Of a stretch of 64,000 nt of DNA, positions 53,391 through 60,753 are shown one piece after another. Position numbers and translations under genes: made by a program. How positions within the stretch are numbered: the first letter of the stretch is position 1; each line of letters begins with the position of its first letter. The notes under the pieces are model-generated. The model did no database searches. It had not been told where the DNA came from and was given only the letters and a program-made list of their open reading frames with translations. Location: NCBI RefSeq assembly GCF_000425425.1, contig NZ_AUDK01000010.1:1-64000 (forward strand). The letters run 5' to 3'. This stretch comes from Flavobacterium daejeonense DSM 17708. GTDB lineage: Bacteria; Bacteroidota; Bacteroidia; Flavobacteriales; Flavobacteriaceae.

Positions 53391-55064
53391 TTATTTCATA
53401 CCATATATCAAATTGTAAAGTATTTCTCCTTGAATGGTAAGTTTGTATTTTTGGTCTTGATGGGTTGGTTTTTCGGGAATGGTCATTTCTACCCATCCTA
53501 AATTTACTAATGGATCTAAATATCTTTCCCGGTTACGAGAGTGATTAGTTAGTCCTAAATTTTCCAGAATTTCGGCTCTCTTTTTTGGTTGATTTAATAT
53601 GCTCAAAATTGAAATTATCTTGTCATTAAGATTACTTTCTATAATTTGAACAGCTTGGTCACTAGCTTGGTCACTAGCGTGGTTGTTCCAATTGCTTAAG
53701 ATCTCTAATGCCTTGTTCTTATTGGGTTCAGCTTGGTCGTTAGCTTGGTCACTCAGTGTGTTTAAAAAATGACTAAGCTCCTCTAAATTGGTAAAAGGAA
53801 CTTTTTCAATGCTGCTGTTTTTTTGTTCTTTTGCCAGTAAAAGAGAAAGGAAATAAGTGCTTTGCTCATCCGTTTCAAAAACAGGTTCGGAGGAGTTATT
53901 TTCTGCCATAGCATTTCTTATGGTCGGAAAGCCCGTGCCACGACCTTCAGTTAATCGAAGCTCTTTGAGTAAATCGCCAATTCTACGGTTGCGGTAATCT
54001 CGAGCTACTATACGTTGGTTTTGTTTTAATATTTGTGCATCTACCGGAGGAACGGGACCGGGGAAACTGAGAATTTCAATTCTGTCCGGCCATATTTGTA
54101 CTTCAATAGGTTTCTCCATTTCATAGCTTTTGTGATAGACCGCATTAGACAATGCCTCTTCAATAGCTTCATAAGGGTAATTGAAATAACGATTGGCTTC
54201 AGCTTTGTAAGCTAGTTTTTCTACCACTTCTTCAATCACATTGTTTTTAAAATAGTCTAATATCGCTCTTAGTTGGTGATGGATAGGCCCTTTAAAATAC
54301 TTTTCGGTAAAGTTTTTACCGGTTTTATCTTTGTGAACCACTAATTCAATCCAGGAACGATCGAGAAACTTTTCGGGGTTGCGGGAAAAAAACAATACTC
54401 CCACATTTAGCGGGCGTAATGCCTCTTTTGGACCATTTACTATTTTCATATTCAAGCACAAATCGGCAAAAGGGATTTGTTTGCTTTCTTCGTATAAATC
54501 ACTTTTTACTTCCTGAAGAAAAGCCTGAATTAATCCTAAATCCAAATCATCAATTGTAGCTTTGCCATTTATTCTGTCGTCAAACGGAATGCGTGCCGTT
54601 AGTTCCTGTAAGCGTCTTAAATTATCTTCTTTGGCGATAATACTGCGGGAACCATAACGAATATAAGGAGCACGTTGCGCTCCCTTTCCTTGTGTTATGG
54701 GGGCAGTGTAAGGACGATTGTCGCCAGCAGGACACCACAATACTAAAATATGCTGTCCTTGTAGCACATAAGGTTGCATTAACGGAAAATAATTCGGTAA
54801 CAACTGGTAGGCAAGGCTTAGTACTTCACCCTGTATTCTATCTAAACTTTCCGGAACTAAACCTACAGGAGGCAGTACTGGCTTCCCATCATTTTCAGCA
54901 ATACCCACAATAATGTAGCCACCGCCCCAATTGTTACTATCATTAGCAAACGCACACATGGTATGTACAATTTCTTCCGGATTCCAGCCTTGTTTGAATT
55001 CCAGTCGTTCCCATTCTATGGATTGACCGTTGACTAAATCGTTTATGTTTATTGGTAGTGCCAT
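53391..55064 (-). CDS. AlbA_2 (Schlafen-like) ATP-binding/DNA-binding regulator
   Basis: 557 residues. The N-terminal AlbA_2 domain reads ERLEFKQGWNPEEIVHTMCA and NDSNNWGGGYIIVGIAEN. A GHKL-like ATP-binding domain (divergent AAA-4/RecG-like) follows, with YEAIEEALSNAVYHKSYEME. The C terminus is a winged helix (KRAEILENLGLTNHSRNRER). Between them lies a low-complexity linker with repeated SDQA(N/S)DQA units. Genes of this family are often found in type I R-M operons, where their role is not settled; regulation or anti-phage signalling is suggested. It is encoded between the coiled-coil protein gene and hsdR. Confidence 0.8.
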   Translation of the reverse strand: MALPININDLVNGQSIEWERLEFKQGWNPEEIVHTMCAFANDSNNWGGGYIIVGIAENDGKPVLPPVGLVPESLDRIQGEVLSLAYQLLPNYFPLMQPYVLQGQHILVLWCPAGDNRPYTAPITQGKGAQRAPYIRYGSRSIIAKEDNLRRLQELTARIPFDDRINGKATIDDLDLGLIQAFLQEVKSDLYEESKQIPFADLCLNMKIVNGPKEALRPLNVGVLFFSRNPEKFLDRSWIELVVHKDKTGKNFTEKYFKGPIHHQLRAILDYFKNNVIEEVVEKLAYKAEANRYFNYPYEAIEEALSNAVYHKSYEMEKPIEVQIWPDRIEILSFPGPVPPVDAQILKQNQRIVARDYRNRRIGDLLKELRLTEGRGTGFPTIRNAMAENNSSEPVFETDEQSTYFLSLLLAKEQKNSSIEKVPFTNLEELSHFLNTLSDQANDQAEPNKNKALEILSNWNNHASDQASDQAVQIIESNLNDKIISILSILNQPKKRAEILENLGLTNHSRNRERYLDPLVNLGWVEMTIPEKPTHQDQKYKLTIQGEILYNLIYGMK

Positions 55065-55146
55065 TTTTGTTTAGACTGCTAGAAATAATGATTTATATTT
55101 GATTTCCAAATTTAAAATTTTAATTTTAATATAATCGAGTTGCCAA

Positions 55147-56478
55147 TTAAGGCTTGCCAATTTTTACCATTCGTTCGGCAACATCAAGAATTTCCTTGAC
55201 TGAAAAATTCTCGATTTTCGAAGTTCCCTGTTTTAATTCTCTTTTTCTCAAAGGATCTTTATGAATTTCTTCGAGAGCTACTTTAATATAATGAATGTAT
55301 TCCCCTTTATCTTCTGAAGGCTCTTTCTTTAATTGTTCAGAGAAACCAACTATTGATTTTGCTAAAACCATTTTATAAGCATAATCTTCAATGATGTTTT
55401 TTTGTTTTACATATTGGTTTGCACAGAAGATGGCTGCAATTATAGGTAAAGGAATTAATGCAATACGCCCAATTATTAAATGAAGATCATTCGTAGCATC
55501 AATTGTTATCCAAACACCTAGAGCTATTGCAATTAATACAAAAAAGCCAGCTCCAATAATCCATGATGCCGAAAAATACCATTTTTTTGCATCAGTAAGT
55601 TGTGTTTGAAAAGAAGCACTAATACCTTCTGCTGTTTTGTAGTTTAATGCCGTTTTAGCGCTTTCAATTAATTTTTGAGCGTCATCCAGAATTTTAGTGC
55701 GTTCACTTTCATAACTGATTATTTTTTCTTTAATTTCATCAGTCATTTGCTGTAATTCACCTAAACGATTGTCTCTTTCCTGAACTTTTTGTGCAAATGA
55801 ATTTATTACTTTTTCATTACTTTTAACTTCATTGTAACTTTCTACAATGCTTTCAAGATTTTCATCGGCATCTGCTTTTACTTTTAATAAAGCAGTATTT
55901 ATAGTTTTTAATTGTTCAGAATTAGTAGTGATTTCATTTTTAACTTCTTCTACTTCTTCAATTTTTTCTTCTAGTTCTTCAAATTTCTTCGAAATTTCAT
56001 CTAATTTTTCACTCACAGATGTATTTGAATTATCAGCCTTTTCTTTTATCTCCTCAATGTATTTTAAAGATTCCTCAAATTCATTGCATTGTTCTAAAAG
56101 TTTTTTGTTGGCTTCTTGAAATAATTCCCATCGCTGTGAATTTCCTTTCACATTAAAGTTTCTAAGGAAAACTTTTAATTCATCTATAAAATTACACAGT
56201 TGCGCGGGGTTCTCAATATGAACCAAAATTTTATTTAAATAATTTTTTATCTGATTTCTTTCATTGTATGTGGAAATCGTAATAAAAATATTGTGTGATT
56301 TAACTAAATATGAAACATCAGTAATTATAGAATCAAGTCCTAAATAAATTCCTTTACCAGTATATTCTTGTTCAGAGCCATATTTTGAATTGTAAAACTG
56401 GGTTTTATTAATTTCTCCTAATCGTTGTTTCAATTGATTATTAAGATTCTTGATTTCCGTAATTGTTTGTGTTTCCAT
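55147..56478 (-). CDS. Coiled-coil membrane protein of the R-M operon
   Basis: 443 residues. A long coiled coil (about 100-280; LDEISKKFEELEEKIEEVEE) leads to two membrane segments (WIIGAGFFVLIAIALGVWIT and IIGRIALIPLPIIAAIFCAN), then a short helical tail. I do not recognise the family by name. Proteins with this plan occur next to type I R-M genes in Bacteroidota and may be accessory toxins or sensors. It starts 11 bp after hsdS, in the same operon. No enzyme motif is visible. Confidence 0.7.
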   Translation of the reverse strand: METQTITEIKNLNNQLKQRLGEINKTQFYNSKYGSEQEYTGKGIYLGLDSIITDVSYLVKSHNIFITISTYNERNQIKNYLNKILVHIENPAQLCNFIDELKVFLRNFNVKGNSQRWELFQEANKKLLEQCNEFEESLKYIEEIKEKADNSNTSVSEKLDEISKKFEELEEKIEEVEEVKNEITTNSEQLKTINTALLKVKADADENLESIVESYNEVKSNEKVINSFAQKVQERDNRLGELQQMTDEIKEKIISYESERTKILDDAQKLIESAKTALNYKTAEGISASFQTQLTDAKKWYFSASWIIGAGFFVLIAIALGVWITIDATNDLHLIIGRIALIPLPIIAAIFCANQYVKQKNIIEDYAYKMVLAKSIVGFSEQLKKEPSEDKGEYIHYIKVALEEIHKDPLRKRELKQGTSKIENFSVKEILDVAERMVKIGKP

Positions 56479-56489
56479 AAGTCTAAATT

Positions 56490-57659
56490 TTAATTAAACT
56501 CCTCCTTAAACGCTTTTTGCAACAAAGACTGAAACAATTCCTCACTTTTTGCCAAAGCTTCCTGGGCTTGTTTTTTTTGGAGTTCTATTAATAGAACTCG
56601 TTCAGCGAATTGGTTTTGGAGGTCAACAGGAGGTAGTATAGTCTCTTTTGCTAGTAATTTAGCTTTTGAAATGTTGGGCATTGAACCAGAAGTTCCAGAA
56701 GCTAAAGATTGAATTTCAGCACTAAATTTATTGTTATTAAGAAGGTAGTATAAAAATAAAGGATTTGACTTTTCTTTTATATAAACTAACCGAAATACAG
56801 TATCAGGTAATAATAATCTAGGTTCAGTCTCGTAGACAAATGCTGTTGTCCCAACCATATGATATGTGTTTTTTCTAGTAAATAATAAATCTCCTTTTTT
56901 AACTTCGCAATCTAGCTTTGAAATTGGAACTTCAAATTCACATTTTTTGTTCTCTTTTGAGTTATAAATACTATAAGAAACAGCACCAAGTTTCAATACA
57001 GCCCATTCTTTATCACTAGTTCTAGGTTTATTTTCACATACTGGACTCCAGCCACTTTCTATTTTAGATAGAATTTTTGAAAAAGTAGTAATTTTCCACC
57101 CCTTCTCATTCTTAACAGGATCTCCAAACATCTCCAAAAATAAGCTTTGTGTTAAGGTATCGTATTTCTCGATCAGTTGATTGTTGTATTGGCACAGTTC
57201 ATCGGCTTTGTCTAAGATGGCTGCTATTTTTTGTTGGGTTGGGAGTGGAGGGAGTGGGATCATTAAATCTTCAATATATCCTTTCGAAATATGTTTTAAA
57301 CCTGCTCCCTTAAAACCATTTTCAAGTAGATGCATATTTCCGCTTAGATAATAATATACAAATTTTGTAAAAGTTTCTTTTTTGTTTTTAGCTTGGGTAA
57401 CAAAACAGTCTGTAGATACTGCAAATTTTTCATCACAATGGTGAATACTAGCTAAACCACCAGTTCCAAAAATTAAACTTTCATCTTTAAATAAAAAATC
57501 ATTTAACGTTTTTGATAATGTATCGCTTGAAGTGTAAAAAGGATATTTTCCTTCTCCAAATTTAAAACCATCACCAGCCTTAATTTTAGATTTTTTTTCA
57601 AAAGAAAATAGTTCTTTAAATTTTACTTTCTGCATTAATTCTATATTTTGTATATTCAT
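56490..57659 (-). CDS. hsdS: Type I restriction enzyme specificity subunit (HsdS)
   Basis: 389 residues. Two target-recognition domains (about 10-150 and 190-345) each end in a conserved helix start: MIPLPPLPTQQKIAAILDKA and ETILPPVDLQNQFAERVLLI. The motifs KYPFYTSSDTLSKTLNDFLF and GDLLFTRKNTYHMVGTTAFV are typical of HsdS. It determines the bipartite DNA target for HsdM and HsdR. It is separated from hsdM by a 330-bp spacer full of tRNA-like sequence. No invertase or second hsdS copy is visible. Confidence 0.92.
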   Translation of the reverse strand: MNIQNIELMQKVKFKELFSFEKKSKIKAGDGFKFGEGKYPFYTSSDTLSKTLNDFLFKDESLIFGTGGLASIHHCDEKFAVSTDCFVTQAKNKKETFTKFVYYYLSGNMHLLENGFKGAGLKHISKGYIEDLMIPLPPLPTQQKIAAILDKADELCQYNNQLIEKYDTLTQSLFLEMFGDPVKNEKGWKITTFSKILSKIESGWSPVCENKPRTSDKEWAVLKLGAVSYSIYNSKENKKCEFEVPISKLDCEVKKGDLLFTRKNTYHMVGTTAFVYETEPRLLLPDTVFRLVYIKEKSNPLFLYYLLNNNKFSAEIQSLASGTSGSMPNISKAKLLAKETILPPVDLQNQFAERVLLIELQKKQAQEALAKSEELFQSLLQKAFKEEFN

Positions 57660-57689
57660 TTAATTATTAATTCACTTGCTACTAAAGAA

Positions 57690-57985
57690 CAGGAAGTTAG
57701 AGTGTCCCGATTTTAATCGGTACGGTCGATTCTAGCTTCGAATCCTTCTGCAATTGCAAAGGTCATTGTTTTGAATCCAGTCGAGGTCACTCACTAATAA
57801 ATGAGGGTTTGAGGTTCAAACCCCTCCGCAGTCACTTTTAAGAGCGCAGGATTCATAACCCTGAGGTTATTGTTTTGCATTGAATCCCTTTCTCTCTGCA
57901 ATTGCAGTTTTACTGGCTGTGAGGAATCCGGTTTTCTCCACTATAATTTACTTTTATCCGGGGTGGAGAATCCCTCTTTCTCCGT
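57690..57985 (+). other. Spacer with degenerate tRNA-like pieces
   Basis: The gap between hsdS and hsdM contains several T-arm-like words in plus orientation: CTTCGAATCC (57737), TTTTGAATCC (57770), GGTTCAAACCCC (57813), TTGAATCCC (57880) and GAGAATCCC (57967). Position 57841-57865 reads AGAGCGCAGGATTCATAACC, then CTGAG. This is an anticodon arm with a 7-nt TTCATAA loop (anticodon CAT, as in tRNA-Met). CCCTCTTTCTCCG resembles a tRNA-Ser 3' end. No complete cloverleaf can be folded by eye. It may be relics of a tRNA array or a structured mRNA element read in the other sense. Confidence 0.5.
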
Positions 57986-57989
57986 ATTA

Positions 57990-59561
57990 CTATCCCAACA
58001 TTTTTTCTAAATCTAACATGGCTTCCATCCGTTTTTGATCTATGGCTTTAATATCGGCAATCAACGTTTGTGGTTTTTCATAAATCACTTCATCATAGAT
58101 AATTTCTTTGTATCGGTTGATGCTGAGGTCGTAGTCATTGGCTACAATATCGGCTTTAGATATCAGGAAAGATTTTTGGGTGCGGTCTGAAAAATCCACC
58201 CCGCCCTTCGGGCACCCCTCCAGAGGAGGGGAAGTAAGGGTTTGCCAATCCAACAAAATATTTGGGATGTCGCATTTGCCTTTAAACTCTTCCAATACAC
58301 TTTCAGGCTTGGTAAAACATTGTTCAAAAACTTCTTCTGAAATTTGGGCATTGCGTTTGTCGTCCAAGCTAAAGCCGTCGGCCTGCATGTCATAAAACCA
58401 AACCTTGTCTGTAGCACTGGAGTTGGTTTTGGTAAACAACAAAATAGCAGTGCTTACTCCGGCATAAGGTTTAAACACGCCACTTGGTAAGGATATAACA
58501 CCCTGTAATTGTTGGTTTTCAACCAATTCTTTTCGGATGTTCTTGTGTGCTCCTGAGCTTCCAAATAATACGCCATCCGGAACAATCACCGCTGCTCTTC
58601 CGCCTAATTTTAACATGCGTAATATCAAAGACAAAAATAATAATTCGGTCTTTTTGGTTTTCGTAATTTGCAGTAAACTGCTTTCTACTTCATCATAATC
58701 CAACGCTCCTTTGAACGGTGGATTGGCTAATACCAATGAATATTTTCCGTTAATGGTGTTACTTTCCGCTAATGCAGAACCACCTACTAATTGCGGAGAT
58801 TCGATGCCGTGCAATTGCAGGTTCATAGACGCAATACGCATCATGGAAGGATCAATTTCCAGTCCGTTAAACATATTTGTATTATAATGCTCACGGAAGT
58901 TTTTGTCTAAAAATAACTTATCGTGTTTGTCGTGAAAGTATTGCCCGGCCGCTACCAGGAAACCGGCTGTCCCTAATGATGGGTCACAAATGGTATCGTC
59001 TGCCTTGGGTTGGGTTAGTTCTACCATCATGCGAATGATATGACGAGGGGTACGGAACTGGCCGTTTGTACCGGCTTCCGCAATTTTGCCGAGCATGTAT
59101 TCGTATAAATCGCCTTTGGTATCGCGATTGTTCAACGGTAGTTTGTCAATTTGTTGCACTACTTTGTCCAACAACTTAGGCGTGTCAATCATAAAGGTAG
59201 CTCCCTTGATGTATTCGGTAAACTTACCGCCATCAGCTCCCAAGGTTTTCATGAAATCGAAAGCCGTTAAATCTTTCAAATGACGTTGTGGTTTTCTGAA
59301 TAAATCAAACATGACTTCAGGATCTTTGTCTTTGAAGTAACTCCAACGCAATTCTTTTTGATTTTCGGCATAAATCATTTTCTTGGTGGTTCCTCCAAGC
59401 AAGGCAATTTCTTTCTCGATCAGAATTTGCTTGTCGTCCAATTGTTTCAGGAAAATAAGATAGGTAAACTGTTCGATTACAGTTAGTGGGTTGGAAATTC
59501 CTCCTGTCCAAAAGTCGTTCCATATACGGTCAATTTGAGATTTTAATTCGCCTGTTATCAT
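57990..59561 (-). CDS. hsdM: Type I restriction enzyme methyltransferase subunit (HsdM)
   Basis: 523 residues. An N-terminal helical HsdM_N domain comes first, then the N6-adenine methyltransferase core with TPRHIIRMMVEL, the SAM motif DPSLGTAGF (193-201) and the catalytic NPPF (280-283). The C terminus has the coiled helix that contacts HsdS. Residues 444-457 (SPPLEGCPKGGVDF) are encoded by a GC-rich repetitive palindrome that looks inserted in frame. Methylation by HsdM and HsdS protects self DNA. Upstream on the same strand is a receiver/cold-shock-like gene 8 bp away. Confidence 0.95.
   Translation of the reverse strand: MITGELKSQIDRIWNDFWTGGISNPLTVIEQFTYLIFLKQLDDKQILIEKEIALLGGTTKKMIYAENQKELRWSYFKDKDPEVMFDLFRKPQRHLKDLTAFDFMKTLGADGGKFTEYIKGATFMIDTPKLLDKVVQQIDKLPLNNRDTKGDLYEYMLGKIAEAGTNGQFRTPRHIIRMMVELTQPKADDTICDPSLGTAGFLVAAGQYFHDKHDKLFLDKNFREHYNTNMFNGLEIDPSMMRIASMNLQLHGIESPQLVGGSALAESNTINGKYSLVLANPPFKGALDYDEVESSLLQITKTKKTELLFLSLILRMLKLGGRAAVIVPDGVLFGSSGAHKNIRKELVENQQLQGVISLPSGVFKPYAGVSTAILLFTKTNSSATDKVWFYDMQADGFSLDDKRNAQISEEVFEQCFTKPESVLEEFKGKCDIPNILLDWQTLTSPPLEGCPKGGVDFSDRTQKSFLISKADIVANDYDLSINRYKEIIYDEVIYEKPQTLIADIKAIDQKRMEAMLDLEKMLG
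58203..58231. repeat. GC-rich double palindrome inside hsdM
   Basis: GCCCTTCGGGC (58203-58213) is followed by CCCCTCC-AGA-GGAGGGG (58215-58231), both perfect hairpins. They stand in DNA that is otherwise AT-rich. The translation PPLEGCPKGG recalls a peptide seen in other Flavobacteriaceae proteins where a dispersed palindromic repeat lies in frame. It is probably a mobile REP-like element copy. Confidence 0.6.
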
Positions 59562-59569
59562 GGGGTGTA

Positions 59570-60751
59570 TTATATTATAATTTTATTAACTCTAGTTTTC
59601 GCCTCTAATGTACGATTATCAATGTATTCTTCAACTTCAACTTCAATTGGTTTATCGTTAATAAGCGAATGATTTGCTACTAAATGGGGAGGGATGAAAA
59701 TATTATCTCCTCCTTCATTAGGTTTAAAAAAAGCAAAGCCTTTTTGGGTATTTAGATTAATTACAATACCACCTATTACGGTATCAGCATCTGTAATATT
59801 ATTAGCTGTATCTGGCTCAACTATTGTCCAATTTTGTGATATAGGATTTGAATCTACATACATTTTGAACCAAACCACTACATCAAACAATTGAAATAAT
59901 ACACTCTTAAAAAGAAAAGATGTTTTTACTGATTTCACAAATATGTCAATTTCAGATCGGTGTGAACCGGCTTGTGTAACTGACAAGATACTTCGTAAGT
60001 AAAAAGCAATTTGCTTTGGTAAATGAGTTTCTTCTAAATGTTGATATCCTTTTTCTGTAAAAAATGTACCGTCAGGACTCTTACCAGCTAAAAATTTACT
60101 AGCTTCATTTAAGGAAACACTTGGCATAACGAACTCACTAGGTAGCAAGTTGAATTTGGCAAATGCCATAAAGAGATCTTCAGTAATTTTTCTTATCGTA
60201 TTAAAATGATTGTCAATATTAGTTTCATCAGTTACTTTTAAGAGATTTAAAATATCTTGTCCTGACATTTCACCTATATACTTTTCATTGCAAACATCAA
60301 AAACGCGCTTGTACGAATGACGAAGCTGAGTATCTTCCTGATTAGCAGCTGCATTTTTTATGTCTACAAACAAACATTCAATATCTACATCACTCCCTTT
60401 TTTGTACACCTTTTTAAAGGCTTTGTTAAAAGTACTATCCTCATAAGCTTCTGCTTGACCTGTAAGAACAAAAATTTCGAACTTTTTCTTCAATTGCAAT
60501 AATTGTTCTTTCGCTCTGTGGACGTTATCGGTATCTTCTGAACCTTTTATGTCTTCTTCATTTTCAAAGAACTTGGCATCTAATAATACCCCATCGTAGA
60601 ACGGATAGTTTTGTTCTAACTCATTCATTCCGGCATTCAATGATTTGAAAGGAATTAACTGTATTCCGTTTCTTTTTGCGCGACCTTTAGTACCTGTGAG
60701 AGTTTCATGCTCATCATCTATCCATAAAATATTGTATACGATATCTTCCAT
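59570..60751 (-). CDS. Receiver-domain protein with C-terminal cold-shock/S1-like domain
   Basis: 393 residues. Residues 1-125 form a response-regulator receiver domain with acidic pocket D12/D13 (NILWIDDEHE), phosphoacceptor D58 (GVLLDAKFF), T97 (FVLTGQ) and K117 (VYKKGSD). A helical middle part of unknown type (about 130-310) follows. The C terminus (about 325-393) has KGFAFFKPNEGGDNIFIPPH, which resembles the RNP1/RNP2-like pattern of cold-shock domains. It starts 2 bp after the methyltransferase/kinase-like gene. It probably receives phosphate from that kinase and binds RNA or DNA. I do not know a named family with this combination. Confidence 0.75.
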   Translation of the reverse strand: MEDIVYNILWIDDEHETLTGTKGRAKRNGIQLIPFKSLNAGMNELEQNYPFYDGVLLDAKFFENEEDIKGSEDTDNVHRAKEQLLQLKKKFEIFVLTGQAEAYEDSTFNKAFKKVYKKGSDVDIECLFVDIKNAAANQEDTQLRHSYKRVFDVCNEKYIGEMSGQDILNLLKVTDETNIDNHFNTIRKITEDLFMAFAKFNLLPSEFVMPSVSLNEASKFLAGKSPDGTFFTEKGYQHLEETHLPKQIAFYLRSILSVTQAGSHRSEIDIFVKSVKTSFLFKSVLFQLFDVVVWFKMYVDSNPISQNWTIVEPDTANNITDADTVIGGIVINLNTQKGFAFFKPNEGGDNIFIPPHLVANHSLINDKPIEVEVEEYIDNRTLEAKTRVNKIII

Positions 60752-60753
60752 AC

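Noticed and set aside
57841..57900. Functional tRNA-Met gene in the hsdM-hsdS spacer
   Set aside because: Only the anticodon arm is clear; acceptor and D-arm pairing cannot be formed, so it is not called a tRNA.
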